DNA from: Bradyrhizobium jicamae
GTDB lineage: Bacteria; Pseudomonadota; Alphaproteobacteria; Rhizobiales; Xanthobacteraceae
Assembly: GCF_001440395.1 (NCBI RefSeq)
Contig: NZ_LLXZ01000141.1
Coordinates: 65,495-129,494, forward strand
Length of the DNA stretch: 64,000 nucleotides
Reading direction: 5' to 3'
The stretch's first letter is position 1, and the number at the start of each line of letters is the position of its first letter. Below the pieces are notes generated by a model. The model had not been told where the DNA came from. It was given only the letters and a program-made list of their open reading frames with translations, and ran no database searches. The position numbers and the translations under genes are program-made. Positions 8,886-18,232 of this stretch are shown in pieces.

Positions 8886-11027
8886 TTACGCGGCCTTGAT
8901 GCGGGCGAGGAAGCGGCCGACCTCGTTGCTGAGCGCTTCCGATTCTGCCGCGAGGCCGTCGGAGGATTCCAGAACGTCGGATGCCGTCTCGCCGGTCTGG
9001 TTGGCCGCATTCGAGACGCCGACGATGTTGTTTGAGACATTCTGCGTGCCGGAGGCGGCCTGCTGGATGTTGCGGGCGATCTCCGCTGTCGCCGCCCCCT
9101 GCTCCTCGACCGCGGCAGCGACGGTCGTGGCGATCTCCGACATCTTGTCGATGATCTGGCCGATGCCCTTGATGGTATCGACCGCTTCCTGGGTCGAGCC
9201 CTGAATGGCGGAGACCTGCGCGGTGATGCCTTCCGTAGCGCGCGCCGTTTGCGTGGCAAGGCTCTTGACCTCGGAGGCGACGACGGCAAAGCCCTTGCCG
9301 GCCTCGCCCGCGCGCGCGGCCTCGATGGTCGCGTTCAGCGCCAGCAGGTTGGTCTGCGCCGCAATCGTGTTGATCAGGCCGACCACTTCGCCGATGCGGT
9401 TCGCCGCATTGGCAAGCTCGGTGACCGTAACTTCGCTCTTCGCCACCTGCTCCACCGCCTGGGCCGCGATCCGCGTGGATTCGCCTACCTGCCGGGAAAT
9501 CTCGCTGATCGAGCTCGAAAGCTCTTCGGTCGCTGACGCCACCGTCTGGACGTTGGCGGCAGCCTGCTCGGAAGCCGATGCGACGGCGCCGGTCTGTTCC
9601 TTGGCCTGCGCCGCGACCTGCGACATCTTCTCCGCCGACCCCTTCATGCGCGAGGCGGCGCTCGACACCGCGGCCAGCGCGCTGGTCGCGCCGTCATTGA
9701 ACTCGCGCGTCAACTGGTCGATCAACGCCGCCTGACGCTGCTTGGCATCCTGTTCGGCGGCCTTTTCGGCCGCAGCGGCATTGGCCTGGACGATGCCTTC
9801 GCGGAACACCGACAGCGCTTCCGCCATCTGGCCGATCTCGTCGCCACCACGCCTGGTGTCGACTTCGGCGGCGAGGTCGCCGCCCGCGAGCCGCGTCATG
9901 GTCTTCTCCAGGCCAACCAGACGCGCCACCAGATTGCGGCCGATATAGAACCAGACGAACAGGGCCGCGCCGGCGACGCTGATCGCTGCGATCATCAGCA
10001 TCACGGAGGTACCGAAACCGATGGCCTCGTCGGAACGGTCGGTGGCTTCCTTGGTCTTGTTGGTAACGGCCTTGACCTGCGCGGCGACTTCCTTTGCAAG
10101 GTCACCGGTCAAGCCACGCGTCTCGTCCAGGAGCTTCTGGCCGAGCTGGCTGGCGGCGAGTTCCTTGCGGCGCGCCTCGAAGATCGTCTCGCCCGAGCCG
10201 AGCTTCAGCCAGGCTTCGCCCGCCTTGGCCAGACCTTCGGTCGGCTGCAGGGTGTTGACGATATCGAGCTTCTCCTCGACCTTGGCCGACATCGCCTTGA
10301 AATTCTTCTCCAGCGCCGTGACGCTATCGGCATTCGGCGCGACCGCGGCGCGATCGAGCAGGCTCGACGCCAGATTGACGAAGCCGACCAGGTCGGCAAA
10401 GCCCTGTGACACCGGCACCTGCGTCGAGACCAGCTTCAGCAGCGTCATCATGGTCTGGTTGGCGTCGCCGCCAAGCGTCATCGACACCATGGTGATGTCG
10501 GCCTGGGCTTTTTCGCCGGCCGGCAGCAGCACATCGTTGAGCTTGGTCTGCGTGTTCTGGGCTGCCTTCACGATCTCTTCGCCACGGGCGCTGAGCTTGA
10601 GGCGATCGTCGACCGCGCCGTCGAGCGCGGCGAGCTTGGTGTTCATTGCCGCAATCAGCTTCTTCAGCCGATCGATCGCGTCACGATCGGATTGGGTGCG
10701 CGCGATCTCGTCGAGCCGCTTGGCGATGCCATCCTGGCGCGCCTTCAGCGCGGCCATCTCCTGCTGCCGCTGCGCCTGCGATTTGGCCGCCAGCAATGTC
10801 GGTGCGGAACCGGCCAGCGCCTGCGTGTCCGTCTGCAATCCCAGCGTTTCGACAATCTCCGGAATGTTGCGCCCGGCGACACCATGGAAGAGATCGCGAA
10901 CCTGCGAGAACATCAGCCAGGCGGCGGCGCCGGCGATCACGGTAGTTCCCGAGACCGCGGCGAAAGCGAAGAAAAGCTTGGCCCGGATTCCGAGTTTGCG
11001 AGCTGATGTCACGGTCTGTTTCCTCAA
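8886..11027 (-). CDS. Methyl-accepting chemotaxis protein with long helical sensor domain
   Basis: The 713-aa chemoreceptor has a membrane segment at 17-37, about 290 periplasmic residues that are almost entirely helical with heptad-like spacing (HBM or 4HB type), a second membrane segment near 333-357, HAMP, and the signalling domain with tip [19 protein letters not shown]. Helical bimodular sensors in pseudomonads bind organic acids, but no ligand can be read here. No docking pentapeptide is present. It is the second orphan chemoreceptor within 6 kb; the signalling halves are similar and the sensors differ. Confidence 0.88.
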   Translation of the reverse strand: MRKQTVTSARKLGIRAKLFFAFAAVSGTTVIAGAAAWLMFSQVRDLFHGVAGRNIPEIVETLGLQTDTQALAGSAPTLLAAKSQAQRQQEMAALKARQDGIAKRLDEIARTQSDRDAIDRLKKLIAAMNTKLAALDGAVDDRLKLSARGEEIVKAAQNTQTKLNDVLLPAGEKAQADITMVSMTLGGDANQTMMTLLKLVSTQVPVSQGFADLVGFVNLASSLLDRAAVAPNADSVTALEKNFKAMSAKVEEKLDIVNTLQPTEGLAKAGEAWLKLGSGETIFEARRKELAASQLGQKLLDETRGLTGDLAKEVAAQVKAVTNKTKEATDRSDEAIGFGTSVMLMIAAISVAGAALFVWFYIGRNLVARLVGLEKTMTRLAGGDLAAEVDTRRGGDEIGQMAEALSVFREGIVQANAAAAEKAAEQDAKQRQAALIDQLTREFNDGATSALAAVSSAASRMKGSAEKMSQVAAQAKEQTGAVASASEQAAANVQTVASATEELSSSISEISRQVGESTRIAAQAVEQVAKSEVTVTELANAANRIGEVVGLINTIAAQTNLLALNATIEAARAGEAGKGFAVVASEVKSLATQTARATEGITAQVSAIQGSTQEAVDTIKGIGQIIDKMSEIATTVAAAVEEQGAATAEIARNIQQAASGTQNVSNNIVGVSNAANQTGETASDVLESSDGLAAESEALSNEVGRFLARIKAA

Positions 11028-11128
11028 TTCCTGAGTGCGCGAACGCTCATTATTCTGAGCAGGATCTTTTCCCGGAAAACCGGTGATAACCTTTACGCCA
11101 ACGCGGCCTCGCCGATCCGGATCACGCT

Positions 11129-12181
11129 CTATTTCGTGGCGACCTTGTATTGCTGAATCAATTCCCGGGCGCGCGTGTAGAGCCGCTCGCCGTCAATGCC
11201 GAGCTTCGCCATGTTGGCCTTCCACTCGACCACAGCCGGCGCGGTGACCCGCTGCAGCTCCGCGCGCTGCTCGTCGCTGAAGGCCAGCGCCGTGAACCGC
11301 GGATCGCTCTGCAGCTTCTTCTTGGTGACGGCTTCCTGCGCCTCGCGAATGCGCGCGCTGCCCATCGCGATGTCGGAGGAGTGTTTTTCGATGATCTTCT
11401 TCAGATCGGCCGGCATCGATTCCCACGTGGCGCGGTTCATGACGATCATCAGCGCCGGCGCGGCCAGCCGCGCGTCGATTACGACCTTCAACTGGTCGGC
11501 CAGAAACTTCCCGGCCGCGCCCTTGGTCGTGGTCGTGGAGTCCCAGCCATAGGCGATGGCATCGACATAGCCGCTCGCAATGGTGTCGCCGATCATGTTG
11601 AGGGGAATGCCGAGCGGGACCGCGCCGAGCTTGGCCAGCGCGACGCCGACGGTGGTGCTCGGCGTGCGCATGCGCAGGCCGCGAAAATCCTTCACCGACT
11701 GGATCTTCTTGCCGGTCGTGAAGATCGGATAAGGCGGCAGCACGTAGAGGCCCAGCACCTTCACCGACGCATAATCCTTGTCGAGCAGGCCTTCCTTGTA
11801 CAGCGACATCATCGCGGAGGTGCCCGAGATCGAATTATCGAACATGAAGGGCAGCTCCATCACCGACGACTGCGGAAAGCGGCCGGGATGATATCCCTGC
11901 ACGGTCGCCGCCATCTCGATCGTGCCCTTCTCGACCATCGTGAACAGTTCGGCCGGCTTGCCGTAACCACCAAGCGGCTTCAGCGCCACTTCAATGCGCC
12001 CGCCGGATTCCTCCTCGACGGCCTTTGCAAACGGCAGCAGGACCTGATCATAGGCTGCCGTGTTTTCGGTGTTGATCGAGCCGAAGCGCAGCACCACTTC
12101 CGCTGATGATGCGGGCGTGGAGAAAAGAGCGAGGCCAAGCAGGGCTGTGGCCGCGGATGGCATCCTGGTGCGGGAGAACAT
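11129..12181 (-). CDS. TRAP transporter solute-binding protein, DctP family
   Basis: The 350-aa periplasmic protein has a signal peptide ending near residue 27 (TPASSAEVV) and typical DctP features: the start [14 protein letters not shown], the FRGLRMRTP segment that contacts the substrate carboxylate through Arg, and [15 protein letters not shown] near the end. It would bind a carboxylic acid for a TRAP permease. No DctQ/DctM genes lie next to it, so it is an orphan binding protein. The 100 bases upstream of the chemoreceptor gene at 8886-11027 include a degraded copy of the GAGCAtGATCTTTTC element (about 11056-11083). Confidence 0.85.
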   Translation of the reverse strand: MFSRTRMPSAATALLGLALFSTPASSAEVVLRFGSINTENTAAYDQVLLPFAKAVEEESGGRIEVALKPLGGYGKPAELFTMVEKGTIEMAATVQGYHPGRFPQSSVMELPFMFDNSISGTSAMMSLYKEGLLDKDYASVKVLGLYVLPPYPIFTTGKKIQSVKDFRGLRMRTPSTTVGVALAKLGAVPLGIPLNMIGDTIASGYVDAIAYGWDSTTTTKGAAGKFLADQLKVVIDARLAAPALMIVMNRATWESMPADLKKIIEKHSSDIAMGSARIREAQEAVTKKKLQSDPRFTALAFSDEQRAELQRVTAPAVVEWKANMAKLGIDGERLYTRARELIQQYKVATK

Positions 12182-12551
12182 TCTGTTTCCTTCATCACCG
12201 GCAGTTGTCGAGTTTCAGCTCGCAGCACCTGTCGGTCGCATGGGCGGGTCCTTGACGGCGGCAACGATAGCTTTGGCCCATTAATCGCGGGTAAACCCTG
12301 TCTTTGCGCAGCTTCCGTGCAAATACGGATGCTGTCCCGCTAAAAGGAATGACGATCATCATTCTTTAGGACACGCGAAACCAGCCGACAGCGAGCACGT
12401 CGTCAGCACCGCCGGGTTTCACTCGATGGCCGACGATGATCGCCGGGCCCAGGCGCTTGTCGCATCCCGGCTAGTGCGAGACTACGAAACGGAACTGCGA
12501 AACGAGGCCAGCAAATCTACCGCGCGGAAGATCGCCGGCCGTCTCGACGCA
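12182..12551. other. Intergenic region, no supported gene
   Basis: These 370 bases contain the promoter side of the DctP-type gene and a perfect inverted repeat GAATGA-N6-TCATTC at 12347-12364, flanked by A- and T-runs. A 63-codon plus-strand frame at 12426 runs into the antisense of the DUF1428 gene and has no good ribosome site. Confidence 0.4.
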
Positions 12552-12914
12552 CTAAACCTTCACCAGGCTTTCGAAGCCGCCATAGATCATCCGCTTGCCG
12601 TCGAACGGCGGCTTTGATTTAGGATCCATCATCTCGCCGAGCCGCGGGTCCTTCATCACCTTGGCGTTGATCTTGTCGCGCTGCGCGCGCGACTTGTAGG
12701 TGATCCAGGCGAACACGACGGTTTCGCCCGGCTTGAGCTTGACGCTGCGCGGAAACGACGTGAGCTTGCCGACCTTGACATCATCGGCGACCCATTCGCG
12801 GTAATCCAGCGCGCCGTATTCGCGCCAGATCTTGCCGCACTTCTTCGACAGGCGGGTGTAAGCCTCGAGATTTTTCTTCGGCACGGCGACGATGAAGCCA
12901 TCGACATAGGGCAT
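12552..12914 (-). CDS. DUF1428 family protein (YbaA-like)
   Basis: The 120-aa product, starting MPYVDGFIVAVP, is a full-length DUF1428 protein with a dimeric ferredoxin-like fold and the conserved WITYKSRAQRDKIN and FDGKRMIYGGFE segments. The chosen ATG follows GGAGAG by 7 bases; a longer frame 13 codons upstream has no support. The family's biochemical role is unknown. It is the first of four minus-strand genes (DUF1428, DUF899, SRPBCC, ArsR) that often occur together in rhizobia and actinobacteria. Confidence 0.85.
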   Translation of the reverse strand: MPYVDGFIVAVPKKNLEAYTRLSKKCGKIWREYGALDYREWVADDVKVGKLTSFPRSVKLKPGETVVFAWITYKSRAQRDKINAKVMKDPRLGEMMDPKSKPPFDGKRMIYGGFESLVKV

Positions 12915-12947
12915 TGCATTACTCTCCGGTATTTCTGGTCGATACGA

Positions 12948-13030
12948 CGTCATTCCGGGGCGATGCGCAGCATCGAACCCGGAATCTCGAGATTCCGGGT
13001 CTGGTGCTTGCGCACCATCCCGGAATGACG
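12948..13030. repeat. Palindromic intergenic element, CGTCATTCCGGGGCG type
   Basis: The element begins CGTCATTCCGGGGCG and ends with the complement CCCGGAATGACG; internal GGAATCTCGAGATTCC is also self-complementary. A second copy is at 30796-30876. It lies between the DUF1428 and DUF899 genes and could fold into a long hairpin in mRNA. Confidence 0.8.
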
Positions 13031-13049
13031 ACTGAGGGGTTGTTGACGA

Positions 13050-13781
13050 CTAGCTACGGCAACAAGATGCCTGAACTGGCGCGGGCTGGTATTGGTCACG
13101 TAGCCGCACCCAGTCCATCGGATATGGCAGGCCTTCCTCGTGACGCCCGAGCGGCGTCAGGTCGAGATAGTGATAGGCGGCGTTCATCATGTCGAGGCCG
13201 CGCGCGAAGCAGGAATAGGTGTGGAAGATCCCTGCCTCATCGCGATAGAACACGCTGATCCCGGGCGCTTCGTCGCTGCCAAACGCCGTAGTTCCATAAT
13301 TGTAGTTGCCGCCCGCCGCGATCTGCTCCGGCGTGAACGAAACACCGTAGTCGTAATTGAAGTCGTTGCCGCCGGATGACAGCCAGTCGAAGGTCCAGCC
13401 CATTCGCTGCTTGAATGCGGCGAGCTTTGGCAGCGGCGCACGCGAGATCGCAACCATCGTGGTGTCGCGGGCGGCCAGATGCGGGATCATGCGCTCGAAC
13501 CCGTCGGCCCAGAACGAGCAGCTCTTGCAGGCCTCGTTCCAGTCGGGCGCGAACATCAGGTGCTGCACCACGAGCTGACTTCGTCCCTTGAAGAGATCGC
13601 CGAGCGACACCTTGCCGTCGGGGCCGTCGAACAGATAGTTCTTCTCAACCCTGACCCAGGGCAGCGCACGGCGCTCCTCGTTCAGGCGCTCGTGCGCTTT
13701 GGTGTATTCCCTCTCATGCGCGAGATGGGCCTTGCGGGCGGCGATCCACTCCTCGCGAGAGACAACGCTATGCGGCTGCAT
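13050..13781 (-). CDS. DUF899 family thioredoxin-fold protein
   Basis: The 243-aa product is a typical DUF899 protein: VSREEWIAARKAHLAHEREYT at the start, a thioredoxin-like core with CKSCSFWADGF near residue 85 giving a CxxC pair, and YSCFARGLDMMNAAYHYLDLTP near the end. It ends CCRS, an extra adjacent cysteine pair. Family members are annotated as thioredoxin-like, but their substrates are unknown. It lies 12 bases downstream of the SRPBCC gene and is probably in one operon with it and the ArsR regulator. Confidence 0.85.
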   Translation of the reverse strand: MQPHSVVSREEWIAARKAHLAHEREYTKAHERLNEERRALPWVRVEKNYLFDGPDGKVSLGDLFKGRSQLVVQHLMFAPDWNEACKSCSFWADGFERMIPHLAARDTTMVAISRAPLPKLAAFKQRMGWTFDWLSSGGNDFNYDYGVSFTPEQIAAGGNYNYGTTAFGSDEAPGISVFYRDEAGIFHTYSCFARGLDMMNAAYHYLDLTPLGRHEEGLPYPMDWVRLRDQYQPAPVQASCCRS

Positions 13782-13793
13782 GGGTGGCTCTCC

Positions 13794-14276
13794 TTAAGCA
13801 AGATGCGTTTCGAGCCTGGCAAGAAGTTCCGTCCACCCGCGCTCGTGACTGTCGCGCGCTTTCTCATCGACGAACTGCGCGTGATTGAAGACGAGCAGCG
13901 TGCCGCTGCCTTCCGGCTTGATCGAAATTGTCACCAGCGATTCACGCTCCGGCGTCGAATGCCACGCCCAGCTGAACACCAGCCGTTGGTTCGGCACGAC
14001 CTCGCGATAGACGCCGCCGACCTCGTTGTAATCGCCGTTGGCGTTGAAGCTGATGCGGTAGCGACCGCCGACGCGCAGGTCGATGTCGGCCTTCACCGAG
14101 CCCTCCTCTACCGAGGCCGGCCCGAACCATTGCACTAGCTTTTGCGGGTCGACCCACGCGGCGTAGACTTTTTCGGGCGCCGCGCTGAGCCGGCGCGTGA
14201 GTGTGAGGCTGGGCCGCGCGGCGAGTTCGGCATCGCGGATGGCGCCTTGCTTGGCAAGGCTGGACTGGGTGGCCAT
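13794..14276 (-). CDS. SRPBCC (AHSA1-type) protein
   Basis: The 160-aa product contains an AHSA1/START-like lipid- or ligand-binding fold (residues about 25-158: LTRRLSAAPEKVYAAWVDP, LVQWFGPA, VGGRYRISF, GWTELLARLETHL). I use the ATG that opens MATQSSLAKQG, because the upstream part of the open frame is antisense-like and lies inside the regulator gene. Such proteins are regularly co-encoded with an ArsR repressor. The start lies 142 bases inside the end of the ArsR frame, an unusually long overlap. Confidence 0.85.
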   Translation of the reverse strand: MATQSSLAKQGAIRDAELAARPSLTLTRRLSAAPEKVYAAWVDPQKLVQWFGPASVEEGSVKADIDLRVGGRYRISFNANGDYNEVGGVYREVVPNQRLVFSWAWHSTPERESLVTISIKPEGSGTLLVFNHAQFVDEKARDSHERGWTELLARLETHLA

Positions 14277-14605
14277 GGGTCTTCCTCCACAAAAGCGGCA
14301 AGGCGATCGAGAGCATCGGACCAGAAGCGCTGGTAGCGATTGAGCCACTCCATCGCCTGCTCCATCGGCTGGGCAGTCAACCGGCACGCAACCGTGCGGC
14401 CGGTCTTCTCGCGCGTGATCAGGCCGGCATCCGACAGCACATCGAGATGCTTCATGATCGCGGGCAGCGACATCGAAAACGGCTGCGCCAGTTCGCTGAC
14501 GGACAGGCCTTCGCGGTCGCCGAGCCGCGCCAGGAGCGCGCGGCGGGTCGGATCGGACAGCGCGGCAAAGGTGCGGTCCAAAACGTCTTCCTGATACTTA
14601 ACCAT
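14135..14605 (-). CDS. ArsR family transcriptional regulator with extended tail
   Basis: The first 108 residues are a standard winged-helix ArsR repressor (ALSDPTRRALLARLGDREGLSVSELAQ, recognition helix MSLPAIMKHLDVL). It has no metal-binding Cys motif, like regulators paired with SRPBCC proteins. After FVEEDPWPP the frame continues about 45 residues as a Pro/Ser/Arg-rich tail that reads the SRPBCC gene out of frame. Relatives usually stop near this point, so the tail may reflect loss of an earlier stop. A 20-bp near-palindrome overlaps its own start codon, suggesting autorepression. Confidence 0.85.
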   Translation of the reverse strand: MVKYQEDVLDRTFAALSDPTRRALLARLGDREGLSVSELAQPFSMSLPAIMKHLDVLSDAGLITREKTGRTVACRLTAQPMEQAMEWLNRYQRFWSDALDRLAAFVEEDPWPPSPALPSKAPSAMPNSPRGPASHSRAGSARRPKKSTPRGSTRKS

Positions 14606-14615
14606 ATGGTTTAGT
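14596..14615 (-). promoter_or_regulatory. Operator-like palindrome over the arsR start
   Basis: ACTTAACCATATGGTTTAGT is symmetrical except at one position in each arm, with a perfect 12-bp core AACCATATGGTT at 14600-14611. It contains the ATG of the ArsR gene. Repressors of this family bind such dyads, so autoregulation of the ArsR-SRPBCC-DUF899-DUF1428 set is likely. Confidence 0.6.
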
Positions 14616-14751
14616 ATAGACGCAAACGAAACGCCGTCAAGCCGGCGTGTGCATCACGAAGTCGGGAGGCGGTAACGAGATGCGCAAATGGCCGGATCAC
14701 CCGGGCTTCTTGAGCTGGATGGTCCGGCCATGTTGCGGAAGTGAATGGCGA

Positions 14752-15006
14752 TCAATAATCCCGATAAACCCGCATCCGCCGCTGCTGTCCGAAGGCTACG
14801 CGCGGATTGATGTTGCAGTAGAGCGCGCGGCCCGAGGCCGATGCCATGCACTGGCCATAGGTAGCGTACGAGCAGTCACCGGGAATGCCGATGCCCCGGC
14901 CCTGGAGGCAATAGGGGTAATCATACGCCGCGGCGGGCGAGCTGCCCGCCACGGTGGCGACTGTCGCAGCCGACAGCGCCAGGATTGCTAACAGTGCATT
15001 GCGCAT
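14752..15006 (-). CDS. DUF3551 family small exported protein
   Basis: The 84-aa product has a signal peptide (MRNALLAILAL to AAA) and then the DUF3551 pattern: YDYPYCLQGRG, SYATYGQCMASASGRALYCNINP, with three cysteines. The ATG follows GGAGGAGATC. DUF3551 is a family of tiny secreted proteins highly expanded in Bradyrhizobium, often many copies per genome; function unknown. It stands alone between the ArsR cluster and a Bug-type gene. Confidence 0.88.
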   Translation of the reverse strand: MRNALLAILALSAATVATVAGSSPAAAYDYPYCLQGRGIGIPGDCSYATYGQCMASASGRALYCNINPRVAFGQQRRMRVYRDY

Positions 15007-15088
15007 TTTCGATCTCCTCCACGTGACGCAAAGCCGCGTCGTCTTTTCCATAAAACACCGCGGCCTTGCCATTGTTCCGTGACCTAGA

Positions 15089-16066
15089 TCACTGCACCTT
15101 TTCTACCTTGGCTTCCTCGATCACTTTCTTCCACTTCTCGGTCTCGGCCGCGATCATTTTCCCGAACGCTTCCGGCGGGCCGATCAGCGGTTCGCCACCG
15201 AGATCGACCAGCTTGGCCTTGATCGCGGGTTCGGCGAGGATCTCGTTGATCTCCTTGTTCAGCTTGGCGATGACGTCCTTCGGCGTGTTCTTCGGCGCGC
15301 CCATGCCGAACAGCGCGCTCGCCTCATAGCCCGGGATCGTATCGGCGAGAACCGGCACATCAGGCAGCAGCGACGACTTCGCCGCGCTGGTCACGGCCAG
15401 CGCCCGCACCGAGCCGGCGCGCACGTGCTGAAGGATGGAGGGCATGTTGTCGAAGATCACCTGGACCTGGCCACCGAGCAGATCAGTGATGGCAGGCGCA
15501 GCGCCGCGATAAGGCACGTGCTGCATCTTGGCGCCCGACATCGCCATGAACATTTCGCCCGACAGATGCACCGACGTGCCGTTGCCCGACGAAGCCAGGT
15601 TCACCTTGCCCGGATTGGCCTTCACATAGGCGATGAACTCGGCGACCGTTTTCGCCGGCACGTCCTTGTTGACCGTCATCACGTTCGGCACGCGATTGAA
15701 TGCCGCGACCGGCGCGATGTCGCGAACGACATTGAATTTCAGGTTCGCGTAGAGCGTGGCATTGATGTAGTTCGCGGGGTTCACCAGCAGCACCGTGTAG
15801 CCGTCCGGTTCCGCATTGATGACGGATTCGGTCGCGATGTTGTTGCCCGCGCCCGGCTTGTTCTCGATCACGAATTGCTGGCCGAGCCGTTCGGAAAGCC
15901 GCTGGCCGATCAGCCGCGCGATGATGTCGGTCGCGCCACCCGGGGGATATCCAACGACCCATTTCACGGGCCGGGTCGGATAATCCGCCGCCGAAACGCT
16001 GCCGATCGAAGCGGCCGTGGAAAGGCCGATCACGGCCAGGCAAATCGCGGTGCGACGTGAAATCAT
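15089..16066 (-). CDS. Tripartite tricarboxylate transporter solute-binding protein (Bug family)
   Basis: The 325-aa periplasmic protein has a signal peptide ending near residue 26 (SVSAADYP) and all marks of the TctC/Bug family: RPVKWVVGYPPGGATDIIARL, FVIENKPGAGNNIATE, NLASSGNGTSVHLSGEMF and VPYRGAAPAITDLLGGQVQ. These proteins bind carboxylates or aromatic acids. TctA/TctB partners are not adjacent; orphan Bug genes are very common in beta- and alphaproteobacteria. The ligand cannot be predicted. Confidence 0.88.
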   Translation of the reverse strand: MISRRTAICLAVIGLSTAASIGSVSAADYPTRPVKWVVGYPPGGATDIIARLIGQRLSERLGQQFVIENKPGAGNNIATESVINAEPDGYTVLLVNPANYINATLYANLKFNVVRDIAPVAAFNRVPNVMTVNKDVPAKTVAEFIAYVKANPGKVNLASSGNGTSVHLSGEMFMAMSGAKMQHVPYRGAAPAITDLLGGQVQVIFDNMPSILQHVRAGSVRALAVTSAAKSSLLPDVPVLADTIPGYEASALFGMGAPKNTPKDVIAKLNKEINEILAEPAIKAKLVDLGGEPLIGPPEAFGKMIAAETEKWKKVIEEAKVEKVQ

Positions 16067-16219
16067 AAAGCATTCTCCTTGGAGGCCGGGGTTCAGGGCC
16101 CGGTCCGTTTCTATTGAGGCGCTGTTCTATTGAACCGAACGCGGCCCGCGTTGTAACAAACTAAGTCAGGTGCGGCCAGTGCGACACAGGCGCCGCAGAC
16201 CGCGACGAAAGGATAAGGC

Positions 16220-16639
16220 ATGTCCGTCAGGGTTAACGCACTCGACCATCTCGTCATTAACGTGTCCGACGTGGCGCGTTCCACCGAGTGGTACCGGAAG
16301 ATCCTCGGCATGGAGGTCAGGGTGTTCGATCCCGGCCCGGGTAAAACGCCGCGGACCTCGCTGGTGTTCGGCAACCAGAAGATCAATGTGCGGCCGCGCG
16401 ATGCCGACAAGGTCGAATGGTTCACCGCCGATCACGAAACCGCAGGGAGCGACGATCTGTGCTTCCTGACATCAAGCACGCCGGATGAAGTCGTGGCACA
16501 CCTGAAAGCCAACGGGGTCGCGATCGAAGAAGGCCCGGTGGCAAAGCAAGGCGCTCGCGGCACGCTGCGCTCGGTCTATTGCCGGGACCCGGATGGAAGC
16601 CTGATCGAGATTTCGTCGTATGAAGGCGCGGTGAAATAA
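16220..16639 (+). CDS. VOC family (glyoxalase-like) protein
   Basis: The 139-aa product is one vicinal-oxygen-chelate unit of two beta-alpha-beta-beta-beta modules. Likely metal ligands are H9 in ALDHLVIN and the Glu of SLIEISSY near the end. The middle position reads SDDLCFLT, as in the virulence-associated VOC subgroup. Family members include dioxygenases, lyases and antibiotic resistance proteins, so the reaction is not known. It is a single plus-strand gene between two minus-strand genes. Confidence 0.85.
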   Translation: MSVRVNALDHLVINVSDVARSTEWYRKILGMEVRVFDPGPGKTPRTSLVFGNQKINVRPRDADKVEWFTADHETAGSDDLCFLTSSTPDEVVAHLKANGVAIEEGPVAKQGARGTLRSVYCRDPDGSLIEISSYEGAVK

Positions 16640-16683
16640 CACGCCGCCCTCGTCGCCATGGCCGACGCCAGGCTATGTAAATA

Positions 16684-17493
16684 CTACCCGGCCGGAACAA
16701 AAGCGTATCCGCGGCCTTCCTCGACTATTCTGCCGATCCCTGGACGACCGAGGTGAGCGCCGGCTAGCCCGGTACGTGCACGCGCTGCTTCCTGGAGCAA
16801 CTCGCGCCGGCTAGTCCTCGCCAGCAGTTCGTCCTCGTCATAAGCCCACGTAAGTTCGGGGCGCGCGAACTGTGCGGCGGGAACGTGGATCAGGTCGCCA
16901 CAGAACAAGATATCGTCCTCGTTCGTGCTTAGGAGGTATCCCATATGCCCGGGCGCATGCCCAGGTATTGCCACCGACAGCAAATGATCGGCCAACCGAT
17001 CTCCTCCGTTTATCGGAGCAAGGAGAGAGCGAAACTCGGCTAATTTTGGCTCGGCCAGGAATTCCTGAACGGCATCTTCTCCTATCACGATCTTGCACAG
17101 GTTCTTGAAGGCGCGTTGGCCGTCGGGCATCAAGAGACCGTTGATGTGGTCGCCATGAGCGTGAGTGAGGGCGACCACAGTGACGGAAGACGAATCGATG
17201 CCTGCTTCCGCCATTGCCTTTCCGAGGTGCCCCATGGACGGATCCCAACTTCCCCCCGCTCCACAATCGATCAAAACGCAGTCTTGGTTGGAGCGATCGA
17301 ACAGAAAGCAGTTGACCGACAATCGAACCAGCAAATCCTCTCGCCGCGACGATTGCCGATCTGACTTGTCGTTCGGATATCTGAGGGTTTCGGCAGGCAG
17401 GTCCACATACCCGTCGGAGAGTGACCAAATGTTCCAGGCGCCCGAGGCGCACCCGAACGCATTGGCGCTTTGTGACAGAAATTCCACGGACAC
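16684..17493 (-). CDS. MBL-fold metallohydrolase
   Basis: The 269-aa product carries the metallo-beta-lactamase fold with the zinc motif THAHGDH (about residues 110-116). Further ligands are likely in IPGHAPGHMGY and the Asp of LFCGDLIHVP. The pattern matches the lactonase/AidC-like subgroup that acts on lactones or esters. An odd C-terminus (LAGAHLGRPGIGRIVEEGRGYAFVPAG) retains the final His-containing strand. No signal peptide. It lies 39 bases downstream of the Tat NTF2-fold gene, on the same strand. Confidence 0.82.
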   Translation of the reverse strand: MSVEFLSQSANAFGCASGAWNIWSLSDGYVDLPAETLRYPNDKSDRQSSRREDLLVRLSVNCFLFDRSNQDCVLIDCGAGGSWDPSMGHLGKAMAEAGIDSSSVTVVALTHAHGDHINGLLMPDGQRAFKNLCKIVIGEDAVQEFLAEPKLAEFRSLLAPINGGDRLADHLLSVAIPGHAPGHMGYLLSTNEDDILFCGDLIHVPAAQFARPELTWAYDEDELLARTSRRELLQEAARARTGLAGAHLGRPGIGRIVEEGRGYAFVPAG

Positions 17494-17532
17494 CTGCCAG
17501 GCGCGAGAGCTGCTGTTAATGTCGCGAAGCCG

Positions 17533-18060
17533 TCAGGTTTTCGACGTCATCACTTTCTGAGCAATTTTCCAGGTGCCGTTGACCTTCAAGCACGACAACA
17601 TGTCGGTGAAGTGGCGTGGCGGTATCTGCAGTTTCAACTTCACAAGAGCGAGCTCTCCTTCAACATCTATCGACAGGATCTGATCGTTCCGCTCCAGGCC
17701 CTGCTGTTTCGGAGCTTTCAGGTTGCGGACGGCTGCTAGCCACATCGCAATCGGCGTCACGCTCACATTGCCGTCGTCGCCGACCTTGGTTACGGAGCTC
17801 GAGGGATGAAATATGGATGCAAACTTGTCCGCATCCATCTCATAGGCGCTGTCGAGGTATGTATGAGCCAGAGAGCGTAAGGCACGAGCATCGGCGTCCA
17901 TAAGCTTGCTATCCATGAGGTTGTTATTCGGACCGGCAGGAGATTGCGCATGGCTGACCGTTTGGTCTCCAAGCACCAAACCGGTAGCGCCGATGAGCGC
18001 AGCTCCAAGAGAGGCGCTGACGGATCGACCCAAGAATCCTCGTCGATCTACTTCTAACAT
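17533..18060 (-). CDS. Tat-exported NTF2-fold (SnoaL/lumazine-binding-like) protein
   Basis: The 175-aa product has a twin-arginine signal (DRRGFLGRS) and then a small cone-shaped NTF2-like domain (AHTYLDSAYEMDADKFASIFHP, VNGTWKIAQKVM). The start at 18060 is chosen for GGAGAG 4 bases upstream; a longer frame begins four codons earlier. NTF2-like proteins may be isomerases, dehydratases or binding proteins. It diverges from a LysR gene across a short region with overlapping inverted repeats, so LysR control is likely, together with the MBL hydrolase downstream. Confidence 0.75.
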   Translation of the reverse strand: MLEVDRRGFLGRSVSASLGAALIGATGLVLGDQTVSHAQSPAGPNNNLMDSKLMDADARALRSLAHTYLDSAYEMDADKFASIFHPSSSVTKVGDDGNVSVTPIAMWLAAVRNLKAPKQQGLERNDQILSIDVEGELALVKLKLQIPPRHFTDMLSCLKVNGTWKIAQKVMTSKT

Positions 18061-18198
18061 TGTGCTCTCCAAAAATTTTGAGGCGCATTCTTCAGACCAG
18101 GATCGCCGGAACCAGCTGCCCCGAACAGTTCATAGGCCCTGCTCAAGTTCCCGTTGGTCAACGCTAGGCCAAAGCAACTTATGAAACTAGACGTGTTG

Positions 18199-18229
18199 CA
18201 TAACATAGAGTTATGAGCGATATTCATAA
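18199..18229. promoter_or_regulatory. Overlapping inverted repeats, probable LysR operator
   Basis: Two perfect dyads overlap here: CATAAC-N5-GTTATG at 18199-18215 and TTATGA-N7-TCATAA at 18211-18229. The second fits the T-N11-A type of LysR box. They sit directly before the LysR start and within the divergent region to the NTF2-fold gene. Confidence 0.6.
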
Positions 18230-18232
18230 GTC

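Noticed and set aside
12426-12617. 63-codon plus-strand frame
   Set aside because: No good ribosome site, and its second half is antisense to the well-supported DUF1428 gene.
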